Assembly: GCF_025420585.1 (NCBI RefSeq)
Contig: NZ_JAOEGB010000010.1
Location: forward strand, 1 to 64,000
DNA: 64,000 nt
Reading direction: 5' to 3'
DNA from: Planotetraspora sp. A-T 1434
Lineage (GTDB): Bacteria > Actinomycetota > Actinomycetes > Streptosporangiales > Streptosporangiaceae
Below, piece after piece: positions 16,213-24,283 of the stretch; positions within the stretch are counted from its first letter, which is position 1; the number at the start of each line of letters is the position of its first letter. The translations under genes and the position numbers were made by a program. The notes beneath the pieces are model-generated. The model did no database searches and had not been told where the DNA came from. It saw nothing but the letters and a program-made list of their open reading frames with translations.

Positions 16213-17127
16213 TCAATCCGCGGCTCTTCCGATTCCGGGGATCTTGAAGTCCGGATCCGGGACGAGTCTCGGAGAGCACCAGGCCGTGTCTGGCAGGGAT
16301 AGCAATGCGGACCCCTCCCAGGCGAACTGCGGAGTGTCCGGCGGAACGACCTGCTGAAGGGTCCCAGGGGCTAGCTGGTGGACGGCCCCGACATGCGAGG
16401 CGTCTATTTCGTCGGCCACGAATGCAGCGCTATTAAAAATGACCTGGATGAGACGCCACTGCTTGCCGTACTGCAGGCTCTTCACGTACTCGTTGCGCGT
16501 GAGATGAAAAGTTCCGCGCGTCGTGGGTCCTGCCGCCTTCACCTCGATGCGATCGATACCGGTTCCGCGAACCTCAATGTCATAGCCGTATGCGTCGGAG
16601 ATCTGGGAGACACGGACCGGCTTGTGCCCCATGTGCCGAAGCGCCGCGAACACGACGAGTTCCGCGGCCTCGCCGATCCGCTTACGGATCTCTGCCTGGT
16701 CGGGCTGGTCGAGTTGTACGTAAGTATCAAGGAGTATCCGGTCTAGCTCGGGTTCGAGCCAGAGCAGGGCCTTGAGATCCTCGGCGGGGATGTACTCCCG
16801 CGAGACGCTGCCAGCGGAGACGGCGAGGCGGAGCCAGGGCGGCGGGGCGGCGGCTAATAGGACGCGCGAGACGTCCTGCAGGGTCACCGTGGCTCCGAGG
16901 TCAGCGATTCCGGCGAGCCGCGGACTCAGCAGAACGGGGTCGGTAAGACTGACGAGACCGCAAGCGGCCAGGGACCTGGCGGAGGCCTCAAGGTCAATGG
17001 CCGAGGCGAGGTAGGAGCCATGGGCGCGGGCCGCATCCGCCCAGTCATCGATGCTCCTCCGGGGGGCCAGGCTGGCCACCCGGACGAGCAGTAGGACGCT
17101 GTAGGTCAGTCCGTGCCGGGGAAGCAC
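16213..17127 (-). CDS. DUF3883-type PD-(D/E)xK nuclease-like protein (operon gene 4)
   Basis: A 304-residue protein. Its C-terminal half has the nuclease-like pattern E152...GYDIEV (Asp183)...IEVKA (Glu195, Lys197), the catalytic spacing of PD-(D/E)xK folds and of DUF3883. The segment FHLTRNEYVKSLQYGKQWRL is also typical of that domain. The N-terminal half is helical and not recognised. GTG 17127 lies one base beyond the stop of the helicase gene, so translation is likely coupled. It is the last gene of a leftward four-gene operon and would be the DNA-cutting component if the operon is a defence system. The 216 bases to the convergent Vsr gene hold no gene, only a short hairpin at 16138-16152. 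Confidence 0.7.
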   Translation of the reverse strand: MLPRHGLTYSVLLLVRVASLAPRRSIDDWADAARAHGSYLASAIDLEASARSLAACGLVSLTDPVLLSPRLAGIADLGATVTLQDVSRVLLAAAPPPWLRLAVSAGSVSREYIPAEDLKALLWLEPELDRILLDTYVQLDQPDQAEIRKRIGEAAELVVFAALRHMGHKPVRVSQISDAYGYDIEVRGTGIDRIEVKAAGPTTRGTFHLTRNEYVKSLQYGKQWRLIQVIFNSAAFVADEIDASHVGAVHQLAPGTLQQVVPPDTPQFAWEGSALLSLPDTAWCSPRLVPDPDFKIPGIGRAAD

Positions 17128-17128
17128 G

Positions 17129-19012
17129 TCACCCGCCGCCTTGCAAGTGCGAGATCAAGGCCACTACGTCGTCACTGGCGACTGGCTGATCGGAGGCGTC
17201 CTCATCCGGTTCTGGCAACGCGACCTGGACCAGTCCGGGATCGTCCATCAGCCGGGAGAGCGCGACAATCTTTTCGCGCAACCTCCCTTCAACGGTCTGG
17301 TCGATTGTTCCCTCGCTGAGCAGGATCGTGAAGCGGGTGATCGTGCCTTCTTTAAGACCGAGGCGGTGAATGCGATCTTGGCTCTGTAGGTAGTGCCCTG
17401 CGTTGAACGTCCTGTCGAGGTAGACCGCGTGATGGCACCAGTGGTGAAGACTCACACCCTCGCCACACGCCGCCGGATTGGCCAGAAGGACGCTGCAGTT
17501 TGGGTCGTGACGGAACCTGTCTAGTTCGGCGTCCCGTGTCAGAACCCCCGGCGGAGCACCGTCTTCAGGCGGAACTCCGCCATGAACGATCGCCGGCTGG
17601 AACTCCTTGAGGTGGCCGCCCAAGAGCTTCAGATTGCGAACGAAGGTCGACCAGACGAGCACCTTCTCGTGCCTTGCCGCAGCCTCACGGACGATCTCCG
17701 CGATTCGGTGGTACTTCCAGGGCACCTCGTGTTCACGGTATCGCTGTAGCAGGTCGGCGATCGCCTCGTTGCCGCGGAGTTCGAGGGGCGGATGTTCGAA
17801 TCCCTCCTGGTCGGACTCGTCGGATCCCGCCACCAACAGCATGGGGTTCGTCGCGGCCTCGAGCAGATACATCATGATCCGCCCAAGCCGGTCGAACCGG
17901 CGTCGCTCATCTCGATCGAGCTGAAACTCCCCTCTGTACCTCCCAAGGAGAGCCTCGTAAATCGCCTGCTGAATTGGGCCCATCGATTGAACGCCTACAA
18001 CGAACTGTGTGGCGGGCAGTTCCAGCCGCGACTTCGGCGTCCGCACGAAGTAGCGCGAGATCGCTTTGCTCGTCGCGTTTAGGACCTCCGGGTCTCTCCC
18101 GTCACGCTCGAAGTAGGCGCCGGCCGGAAGGATCTGATGGTCCTGCCCCGGATACAGGAACCGGATCGGCGCAATCAGGTCGTAGGCCCCTTGCGGCGCG
18201 GGTGTCCCGGTGAGCACGTCTCTGCGCTTTGCCGCATAAGCGAGGTCGAGGACCGCCCTACCATGCACCCCCTGCTCGCCCTTCTTGATCCGGTGCGCCT
18301 CGTCCAGGACGATCTGAGTTGGCCGAAGCGCCACGAACTGCCTGATCCGGTCGTAGTCGGCGGCGACCCGGTTGTAGTTGGTGAGGAGGATGTCGACATC
18401 TTCGGGGATCAGCGATCCTGGCCTGGTGTGGATGGCGACCCACGTTGCTGGGCTCAGGCACGCCGCAGAGTCCTCCTTCCAGGCTTGGAAGGCCGCGATT
18501 GGACCGATGACCAGCAGTTGTTCGACCCTGCCACGCGCCCGGTTGAGAGTGAAGTTGGCCAGTGCGACGGTCGTCTTCCCAGCACCGGGTACGGAGAAGT
18601 CCGCCCCGTGCGGCAGCCGCATGATCGTAGCCAAGTTTTCGAGCTGGAACGGCTTGAGGCCCCTGCGGAAGCCGGCTCTCTCGAGCTCTGCCTCAAGTTC
18701 CTCCAACGGGACCTCTACGGGGTCCGAGACCGCTATCTCGCGCGCCTTCCGGTCGCGGGCAAGCGATCTCAGCTGCTCTGTAAGCGTCGGCCCGAACTCG
18801 AGGATTTGGCCAAAGAGCGAGCGGACCTCTCTGACCGCGCCTAGCTCTGCGAGGAAGACATCCGCTCGTACATCTGCGCGCTTGGCCGATCCGCCGATCA
18901 CGCCGCGAGACATCGCCTCCTGAAGCCGCGCCCAGGCTCCGTCGTTGGAGTCGTCCCCGCGTTCGAGGATGACGATGGGACGGCCGCCGCGATAGAGCTC
19001 AGCGAAGATCAA
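17129..19012 (-). CDS. SNF2-type SF2 helicase/translocase (operon gene 3)
   Basis: A 627-residue superfamily 2 ATPase. Walker A is PGAGKTT (142-148), Walker B is DEAH (237-240), motif III is LTGTP, and the second RecA domain ends with motif VI QDRIHRLG. The motif order and VLANPAACGEGVSL segment resemble SNF2/DISARM-type translocases. Residues 1-100 form an acidic, helical N-terminus, and the C-terminal tail is acidic. The start is TTG 19012, overlapping the stop of the ParB-like gene (TTGA) and preceded by AAGGAGG, so coupling is strong. It probably moves along DNA and hands substrate to the nuclease-like protein encoded next. Confidence 0.85.
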   Translation of the reverse strand: MIFAELYRGGRPIVILERGDDSNDGAWARLQEAMSRGVIGGSAKRADVRADVFLAELGAVREVRSLFGQILEFGPTLTEQLRSLARDRKAREIAVSDPVEVPLEELEAELERAGFRRGLKPFQLENLATIMRLPHGADFSVPGAGKTTVALANFTLNRARGRVEQLLVIGPIAAFQAWKEDSAACLSPATWVAIHTRPGSLIPEDVDILLTNYNRVAADYDRIRQFVALRPTQIVLDEAHRIKKGEQGVHGRAVLDLAYAAKRRDVLTGTPAPQGAYDLIAPIRFLYPGQDHQILPAGAYFERDGRDPEVLNATSKAISRYFVRTPKSRLELPATQFVVGVQSMGPIQQAIYEALLGRYRGEFQLDRDERRRFDRLGRIMMYLLEAATNPMLLVAGSDESDQEGFEHPPLELRGNEAIADLLQRYREHEVPWKYHRIAEIVREAAARHEKVLVWSTFVRNLKLLGGHLKEFQPAIVHGGVPPEDGAPPGVLTRDAELDRFRHDPNCSVLLANPAACGEGVSLHHWCHHAVYLDRTFNAGHYLQSQDRIHRLGLKEGTITRFTILLSEGTIDQTVEGRLREKIVALSRLMDDPGLVQVALPEPDEDASDQPVASDDVVALISHLQGGG

Positions 19013-20325
19013 CTATCCTCCTTGATCTTCGCGAGGAGCTTTTCCATCTGGTCGACCTTCTCCAGCAGGCTCCTCTGATCCCACTCGTTGAAGGCGCGGG
19101 CCTTAGGGAGGGTGGACAGCACCCGCTTCAACTCGGCGATGGCTCTGTTGGCTCTGACCAACGGGGCGGTTACCGCGCTCTGGTCGCGTTGCTCCTCCGC
19201 CGCCTCGTTCGCCGCTGCGGTGATGGCGCTCTTTAAGCTCGCGAGGAGGTCCTGCACTGCGACCTTGTCTCCGCTGTGGAGCGTGACGTTGGCCCCCGGT
19301 CGCTTGGTCGCGACGAAGCTGAGTAGGTTGTGAAGTGGAGACTCTGGTCCACTCCCGCCTAGCACGTCATCCAGCAAATCGTCCTCGGTGTCGCCGGAAG
19401 GGGATGGCTCGGCGATGTCAAGCACCGGCTTAAGCGCAGCGTCGTCCTCGATTTCCCGCCGTACCAGCTCCGCAGCGTCAGCTCGTCGCAGGTGGCGGAG
19501 ATTCCGGTACTCAGTTCCTGCAAGTGTGCCGAGGAAGTAGACGGCCTTGACTGCGGCGGCCTCCTGGGCTGGCTTGTTCTTGATGTGTCGGGCCAGTTCG
19601 TCAAAGGCTGATTCGTTCTCGGTGAAGTCCACATGGAGACGAGCACCCTGCGACAGCTGAACCAGTTGATGAACCTGCTGCAGCTTGTCGTAGAGATCAC
19701 GAACTTCGCTGACCTTACGGTGCATTCGCGCGGCCACCTGTTTCCAATCCCTGCCCGCGCCGTTGAACAGGTCCTCGATCAGCATCGCCTCGTTGACCCA
19801 GGAGTAGGCCTCCTTGAAGTCACGGGCGACCTGGAGTTCGGCTTCGAGGTACAACAGTTCCGGCTTTGTCGCGTCCTGCGGCAGGACGAGGCACTTGACG
19901 TACTGGAATCTGAGATTATGGTCCTCATAGAGAGACCGCATCGCCGCACAACGCCGGTTGCCGTTGATCAGCACCCCTTCGGCAGTCAGGATCGCCGGCT
20001 CCTGCTGGCCCCTCTCTTCGAGATCGGCCTTCAAAGCGTCGAAACCCTCCTGGCCGCGCAGGATGTCGTACTGGGCTTGCTGCGCCTCCGGGCCCAGCGG
20101 GTCTGTCCTGAAGAGATCATCACGGCCGGTTCGGTGGATTTCCCGAAGCTGCTCGGCCTTGGTCCGATGGTTCAGCGTCGAGAATCGGACCCAGGTGACG
20201 TCGACTTCGACCTGAGGAAGATCCTTGTCGCTCCGGGGCCACGCAGGCACCGTGACCTGAGACCGCTTCTCCCGGGCCTCAAGAAAGGCGGCACGGTCTG
20301 GGTCGAGGTTGGGAATGGACATCAT
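19009..20325 (-). CDS. ParB/sulfiredoxin-like domain protein (operon gene 2)
   Basis: A 438-residue protein with a ParB-like N-terminal domain: GVLINGNRRCAAMRSL with NGNRR at 121-125, preceded by a strand/helix region about residues 85-115. In this fold the motif binds nucleotide (CTP in true ParB). Residues 165-250 resemble a helix-turn-helix region (WKQVAARMHRKVSEVRDLYD). The C-terminal third is helical. No ParA partner is present, so chromosome or plasmid partition is unlikely. The ATG overlaps the stop of gene 1 by one base (TGATG) and its own stop overlaps the helicase start. Likely role: DNA sensing or loading for the helicase. Confidence 0.75.
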   Translation of the reverse strand: MMSIPNLDPDRAAFLEAREKRSQVTVPAWPRSDKDLPQVEVDVTWVRFSTLNHRTKAEQLREIHRTGRDDLFRTDPLGPEAQQAQYDILRGQEGFDALKADLEERGQQEPAILTAEGVLINGNRRCAAMRSLYEDHNLRFQYVKCLVLPQDATKPELLYLEAELQVARDFKEAYSWVNEAMLIEDLFNGAGRDWKQVAARMHRKVSEVRDLYDKLQQVHQLVQLSQGARLHVDFTENESAFDELARHIKNKPAQEAAAVKAVYFLGTLAGTEYRNLRHLRRADAAELVRREIEDDAALKPVLDIAEPSPSGDTEDDLLDDVLGGSGPESPLHNLLSFVATKRPGANVTLHSGDKVAVQDLLASLKSAITAAANEAAEEQRDQSAVTAPLVRANRAIAELKRVLSTLPKARAFNEWDQRSLLEKVDQMEKLLAKIKEDS

Positions 20326-21167
20326 CAGTTCCTAAAGGTGACAACTCGCCCAGGACCGAAGCGAGAGGTGATGGTGGTACGAAGGGTGCCTGTCCGCTTC
20401 TGGAACCCGATGTAGCCGGTGAAAGATGGGGCCTGCTCCGGTGAGATCCCGAACGCGCTCAGCAGGATTTGCGGAAAGAAGCGGTGTTTGCCGCCGTCCC
20501 AGTTCCATTCGGTTGCGCCGTCCGCGCGGTCCGGCATCACGTAGACACAGGGCGGAGGGGCGTCGACATCGCCAAAGCGCACCGCGTTGCTGATCTTCGG
20601 GCACGGTCGTTGTCCCGTCCCGCAGAGGTGATTGTGAAAGATCACACCGTCGACCGTGTCCGGGTAGTCGCCGAAGAACCTCTGACGGAGACGATTGATG
20701 CCCTTCGAAAGGTGTTCGCCGGGCTCGTAGCGCATGCTGTCGCACAGCCACCACAGATAAGTTTCCCGCGCCCATGTCGGCGCGGACCACTGGACACTGC
20801 TGTGCTTGCCGTCCGGACAACCCTTCTGGATGACGGCTACCTCTCCGAAGCCGTCGATCGTCAGGCGGTAGACGGTGTCATCACCGTAGTTAGGCTTCTC
20901 AAGATCGTTGATAACGCCTTTGGCCAGCATGCCCTGAAAGAGGTTGGCGAGAAAGGCCTTCCGGTCCGCGACGCTGGCGCTCATGCTGCCCCGAAGGCCT
21001 TCGATGGCAGCGGGCAGAGCGGCGGTGTACTCCTGCGTTGTCAAGCCATACCGGTTGAGAAGAGTGTTTTCGGCTCCTAAATCCCTGATGAGAGCGGAAA
21101 CCGAATCGACGATCGCCTGCGGAGGTGCACCCGCATGCCTGCACGGCATTGAGTCCTCAGCGTCCAC
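20325..21167 (-). CDS. unknown protein, first gene of the helicase operon
   Basis: A 280-residue protein I do not recognise. It begins VDAEDSMPCRHAG at GTG 21167, with GAGGAG seven bases upstream. Visible features are an alpha-helical N-terminus, a central His/Cys cluster (FHNHLCGTGQRPCPKIS) that could bind a metal, a WARETYLWWLCDSMRY segment, and a C-terminal stretch GYIGFQKRTGTLRTTITSRF. No membrane segment or signal peptide. As the promoter-proximal gene of a four-gene, fully overlapping operon it may be the specificity or sensor subunit. Longer open frame to 21260 crosses the promoter-proximal leader and is rejected. Confidence 0.7.
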   Translation of the reverse strand: MDAEDSMPCRHAGAPPQAIVDSVSALIRDLGAENTLLNRYGLTTQEYTAALPAAIEGLRGSMSASVADRKAFLANLFQGMLAKGVINDLEKPNYGDDTVYRLTIDGFGEVAVIQKGCPDGKHSSVQWSAPTWARETYLWWLCDSMRYEPGEHLSKGINRLRQRFFGDYPDTVDGVIFHNHLCGTGQRPCPKISNAVRFGDVDAPPPCVYVMPDRADGATEWNWDGGKHRFFPQILLSAFGISPEQAPSFTGYIGFQKRTGTLRTTITSRFGPGRVVTFRN

Positions 21168-21267
21168 GCGCAATCTCCTCATCTGGACCGCAGGCGACGT
21201 CGTCGAGGTGGTTACCCGGACGCCCCTTCGTTGTTCCTTGCATCGGTCCCGCTTCACCATAGATTGT

Positions 21268-21300
21268 CAAGGTTCTATTCGCAGAACCTTGATCTCTCAA
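21268..21300 (-). promoter_or_regulatory. promoter with overlapping operator for the four-gene operon
   Basis: Reading leftward, TTGAGA (21295-21300), a 17-base spacer and TAGAAC (21272-21277) make a plausible promoter. A perfect 9-base inverted repeat, arms CAAGGTTCT (21268-21276) and AGAACCTTG (21283-21291), covers the spacer and the -10 box. The leader to GTG 21167 would be about 100 bases. No regulator gene is in the operon, so the binder is unknown. Confidence 0.65.
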
Positions 21301-21862
21301 GGTACAGGCCATGGGCGACAAACAGGTCGGACCGAGAGAGTTCACGTCGTAGCTCCTGCGGAGCACCTCCATGCGGGTCTACTGACCAATTGAGGGGCGT
21401 TTGATCGTTTTATGGGGTATCGCACAATTTGCCCAACCGAACGAACGCTGCGTTTGTCTGCTTTCAGTCCATATCCGAGTGGCGGGCTTCATTTAGCCGA
21501 CCAGCAAGGACCCGATCTGCAGCTGAAAGTCCTGTCTATCCTGAGATGTGGCACTTTGTCCTTACCTGCCGGTGATGCACAGGTTTGGGCGGCCGACGCG
21601 CCTGGCGGTACGTCGCAAGCGTGACCGAACAGTGATCGTATCCAGCGACCTGTCCGGCGCCCGCTGGAAGCTCATCGAACACGGTGCCGCGCTCGGCATC
21701 GACATAGAAGTCATGATCCGCCCGTCCATGATCGATCTCATGTCTAGCGCGCCGGCGAAGCCACCCCGACCTGGCGAAGGTGCTTGAAACCGAACAGACT
21801 GCCGAGGTTGACAGTTCAGCAGGCAAGTCGAGGGTTACGGAAGGTGACTAACCTGCCGGGAC
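21301..21862. other. lower-GC stretch with no convincing gene
   Basis: This 560-base stretch behind the four-gene operon is lower in GC than its surroundings. A frame around 21630-21690 reads VSSDLSGARWKLIEHG, faintly like the N-terminus of IS5-type transposases, but it is too short to call. Otherwise nothing is recognised. Confidence 0.4.
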
Positions 21863-22099
21863 TCATGTCACGCCTGGAAAGGAACTTCTAATGATTTCTA
21901 GGAGCTCCGCTGCGGCTTTGCGGTCAAGCTGGATAGTCTGGCTGACCTTCTTCTCGGATCGCCGTGTGTCGGAACCATACGTGCTCAGCTGTAGCAGGGG
22001 GCCATCTTCCGTGTGGATCACCTGATAGCCGCACTCGACCTCAGTGGGATGGGGGCTCGCGGCCTTGGTGACTTGGAAGAACTCCGTGATCTTCGCCAT
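21863..22099 (-). CDS. small conserved actinobacterial protein
   Basis: A 78-residue protein: after MAKITEFFQV come VECGYQVIHTEDGPLLQLST and SQTIQLDRKAAAELLEII. I recall close relatives widely scattered in actinobacteria, sometimes mislabelled as methionyl-tRNA formyltransferase, for which the protein is far too short. The strand-rich centre followed by a C-terminal helix would fit a small nucleic-acid-binding fold, but that is speculation. ATG 22099 follows GGGAC closely. It lies between the defence operon and a Nudix gene on the same strand. Confidence 0.65.
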   Translation of the reverse strand: MAKITEFFQVTKAASPHPTEVECGYQVIHTEDGPLLQLSTYGSDTRRSEKKVSQTIQLDRKAAAELLEIIRSSFPGVT

Positions 22100-22160
22100 T
22101 GTCCCATTCTGGCCAGCGATCTGTGATTGAGGAAGAGGAGAACGCCGCTAAGACTGCTGG

Positions 22161-22685
22161 CTACTGAGGCAAATCTCCGCGTTCGTGATAGTTTGACCGA
22201 TTCTCTTGCAGAGCGTGCAACGCGGAGCGGACACGGAGCCCCACGTAGGGCCTTAAGAGGCACATGGCCTCCGCTGGATCGGCGAAACGGAGACCCATGA
22301 GCTCTCTGTCCACTACGTGTAGAGCATCGGCTTGGTCATCACTTAGAACTCCTCCATCGAAGATGAACATCAGGGAGTCGTTCCAGGGGCCGTGGGGGGA
22401 GACCCAGTCGACGACGAGTAGGTGGCCGATATCCAGGTCCAGGCCGAGCTCCTCTTTGATCTCACGCCGTGCGGCGGCGGCGGGGGACTCGTTGGCTTCG
22501 GCCATGCCTCCCGGTAAGTCCCAGTCCGGCTTGTACTTCGGGTCGACCAGGAGGATTCGACCCTGCTCGTCGCGGATCAGGACGTCGGCTCCGACACGTT
22601 TCCGGGCCTGCTTGGCATTGCCCTCGGCGAGGTAGGCGTTCCAGGCTACGGGATCGCGCTCATAGAGCGGGACTTCCGGGTCCAC
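22161..22685 (-). CDS. Nudix hydrolase
   Basis: A 174-residue Nudix hydrolase. The Nudix box is complete: GG-MAEANESPAAAARREIKEELGLDL fits Gx5Ex7REUxEExGU, with the metal-binding REIKEE. It would hydrolyse a nucleoside diphosphate linked to another moiety. GTG 22685 has GGAGG upstream and overlaps the end of the preceding XRE regulator gene by 26 bases, so the two are co-transcribed. Regulator-Nudix pairing of this kind is frequent in actinomycetes. The substrate is not predictable. Confidence 0.87.
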   Translation of the reverse strand: MDPEVPLYERDPVAWNAYLAEGNAKQARKRVGADVLIRDEQGRILLVDPKYKPDWDLPGGMAEANESPAAAARREIKEELGLDLDIGHLLVVDWVSPHGPWNDSLMFIFDGGVLSDDQADALHVVDRELMGLRFADPAEAMCLLRPYVGLRVRSALHALQENRSNYHERGDLPQ

Positions 22686-23877
22686 GATCAGAGCCTCCCC
22701 ACTGATACAGCCAGCGCCGTTCCTTCAGGGCCTCATCCAGGGCGGCCAGGAAGTCGGCGACGATCTCCTCCCCACGATACGCCGCGAGAAGGACTTGGAG
22801 ATCTGCCAATTGGCGCGTGACGACGAGTGAGCTCAGGGAGCATGTGTCGTCAATAACGCTCTTCGTGACGCCGCACGCTTCCTCGGGGCTGCCCTCTGCC
22901 AGCAGCACCTTCGCTAAAACGAGCTGCGCCAACGCCCGGCTGCGCGTGCGATCTCCGGAACGGAGGGCGACAGCGCGATCTGACTGCTGACGCGCCTCCC
23001 CGAGTCGGCCGAGCGCCAGCATGGAACGCGCCGCATCGAGCGCCAGCGAGCCCTCGTCGAACGGGCCTATCCACGGCGAAGGTCTCTGCTCACGTTCAAG
23101 GGTGCGTTCGGCCTGGAGCAGCAGGCTGGCACACTGCGTGGAATCCCCCAGTGAGGCGAAGCTGCGAGCGGCCATGGTGAGCAACCGCGCCTCCATCGCC
23201 GCAGCAGACGTACGGGTGCTCCTCAGCATCTCCGTTCCGCGGCGGGCCAGCCGTACGGCATCGGTCGCGCGCCCGCGGTGCTGGGCGAGGTGGCTCATGC
23301 TGCCGAGGATGTGGGCTTCGAGCTGCCGGTCGCCTCCGACGGCCACAAGGTCGAGCGCGCGGGAGAAGTGCCGGCCCGCGGTGTCGTCCCGGCCGGCGTC
23401 GTGCGCCATCCATCCGGCCATCTCGGTCAAGGCGGCGGCAGCGACGACCGCTGTCGGCCCGTCGGCGCCTCCGAACAGGCGTGGGGCCATATCGCGCTCC
23501 AGGTAGCCGACCACCGTGGCGTAGAGATGACCGCCGCCCACGCGCCGATCCGCGCCACGAAAGGCCGTCATCGCGTTGAGGTCGTGCCGGGCCGCGGGCG
23601 GACAGTCAGCCGGATCGCCGGATACTCCTGAGTCGCCGGGAGCAGGGGCCGCGTCTGCGAAGAGAGCGTCCTCGTCCATCCTCAGCGCTCGGCAGAAGAG
23701 CAGCCGGTATCGCTCGCTCAGAACCGTGATCCGCCCTGACTCCCAGCGACGGATGGACCGTACGAGAGCCTCATGATCAGGAAGGTCGCGGCGGTCGTCG
23801 CCTGCCGCGACGCGCGGACGCCGGGCCATGGCACGGACGTCCCACAGCCGAGACTTGCGCTCCGCGCGGATCCGCAT
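22660..23877 (-). CDS. XRE-type regulator with TPR-like C-terminus
   Basis: A 405-residue protein. The N-terminus (MRIRAERKSRLWDVRAMARR through ALVRSIRRWESGRI) is a helix-turn-helix of the actinobacterial XRE type, with the typical RRWESGR end. The remaining 300 residues are alpha-helical, TPR-like repeats (AGRHFSRALDLVAV, LGEARQQSDRAVALR), probably a ligand or partner sensor. ATG 23877 is the in-frame start, but a better ribosome site serves an ATG at 23906 in another frame. Inserting one base in the C run there would give MADSPQWAMRIRAER, so a frameshift or base-calling error is possible. Overlaps the Nudix gene. Confidence 0.75.
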   Translation of the reverse strand: MRIRAERKSRLWDVRAMARRPRVAAGDDRRDLPDHEALVRSIRRWESGRITVLSERYRLLFCRALRMDEDALFADAAPAPGDSGVSGDPADCPPAARHDLNAMTAFRGADRRVGGGHLYATVVGYLERDMAPRLFGGADGPTAVVAAAALTEMAGWMAHDAGRDDTAGRHFSRALDLVAVGGDRQLEAHILGSMSHLAQHRGRATDAVRLARRGTEMLRSTRTSAAAMEARLLTMAARSFASLGDSTQCASLLLQAERTLEREQRPSPWIGPFDEGSLALDAARSMLALGRLGEARQQSDRAVALRSGDRTRSRALAQLVLAKVLLAEGSPEEACGVTKSVIDDTCSLSSLVVTRQLADLQVLLAAYRGEEIVADFLAALDEALKERRWLYQWGGSDRGPGSPAL

Positions 23878-24027
23878 GGCCCATTGGGGGAGTCGGCCAT
23901 GTTCACCTCTGTACAGGTTCGAACACGGATCGTGTCCGCCGGTGCTCCTCATTGTCATCCTGCTTCCGCTCATCCGCAGGCCATCTACTTGGACTGATCC
24001 CACATCCGGCAACGCGAGGGCACCCAC

Positions 24028-24260
24028 ATGAATGAGAAGGCGAAACAGGCCGTGCGGGAGACCCGGCGCTCAGCCTTGCTTCGACGCTCGTCGTCTGGGT
24101 GAGTCTCCAGCATGGGTTCCTTTGGGTCGGTCGCGACTGGGGCTGGCAGTCGCACCCGCTCCACGATGCGTCCGGCGCCGCTCGGCTGATCGCCCCGCTC
24201 TACTGCGAACGCGTCCGCGACGTCGATGAGGCCGGAGCCGTTCGAGAAGAGGTTCTATAG
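24028..24260 (+). pseudogene. frameshifted small conserved gene
   Basis: ATG 24028 starts MNEKAKQAVRETRRSALL, which stops after 24 codons. Shifting frame at about 24072-24080 continues as SLASTLVVWVSLQHGFLWVG, then RDWGWQSHPLHDASGAARLI, to TAG at 24258-24260. The joined product of about 77 residues would be a natural small protein, so one indel has split it. The function is unknown. It is divergent from the XRE regulator gene. Confidence 0.55.
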
Positions 24261-24283
24261 CGATTCGGTCAGGTGGGGCAGTG

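Noticed and set aside
19009-20325. Plasmid partition (ParB) function
   Set aside because: No ParA gene, no replication protein and no centromere-like repeats nearby; the gene is embedded in a helicase/nuclease operon.
21548-21787. Small rightward gene
   Set aside because: No ribosome site, no clear family; at best a faint IS5-like N-terminal resemblance.
23920-23950. tRNA T-arm-like GGTTCGAAC
   Set aside because: No acceptor stem, D-arm or anticodon arm fits around it. No tRNA was found in the window.
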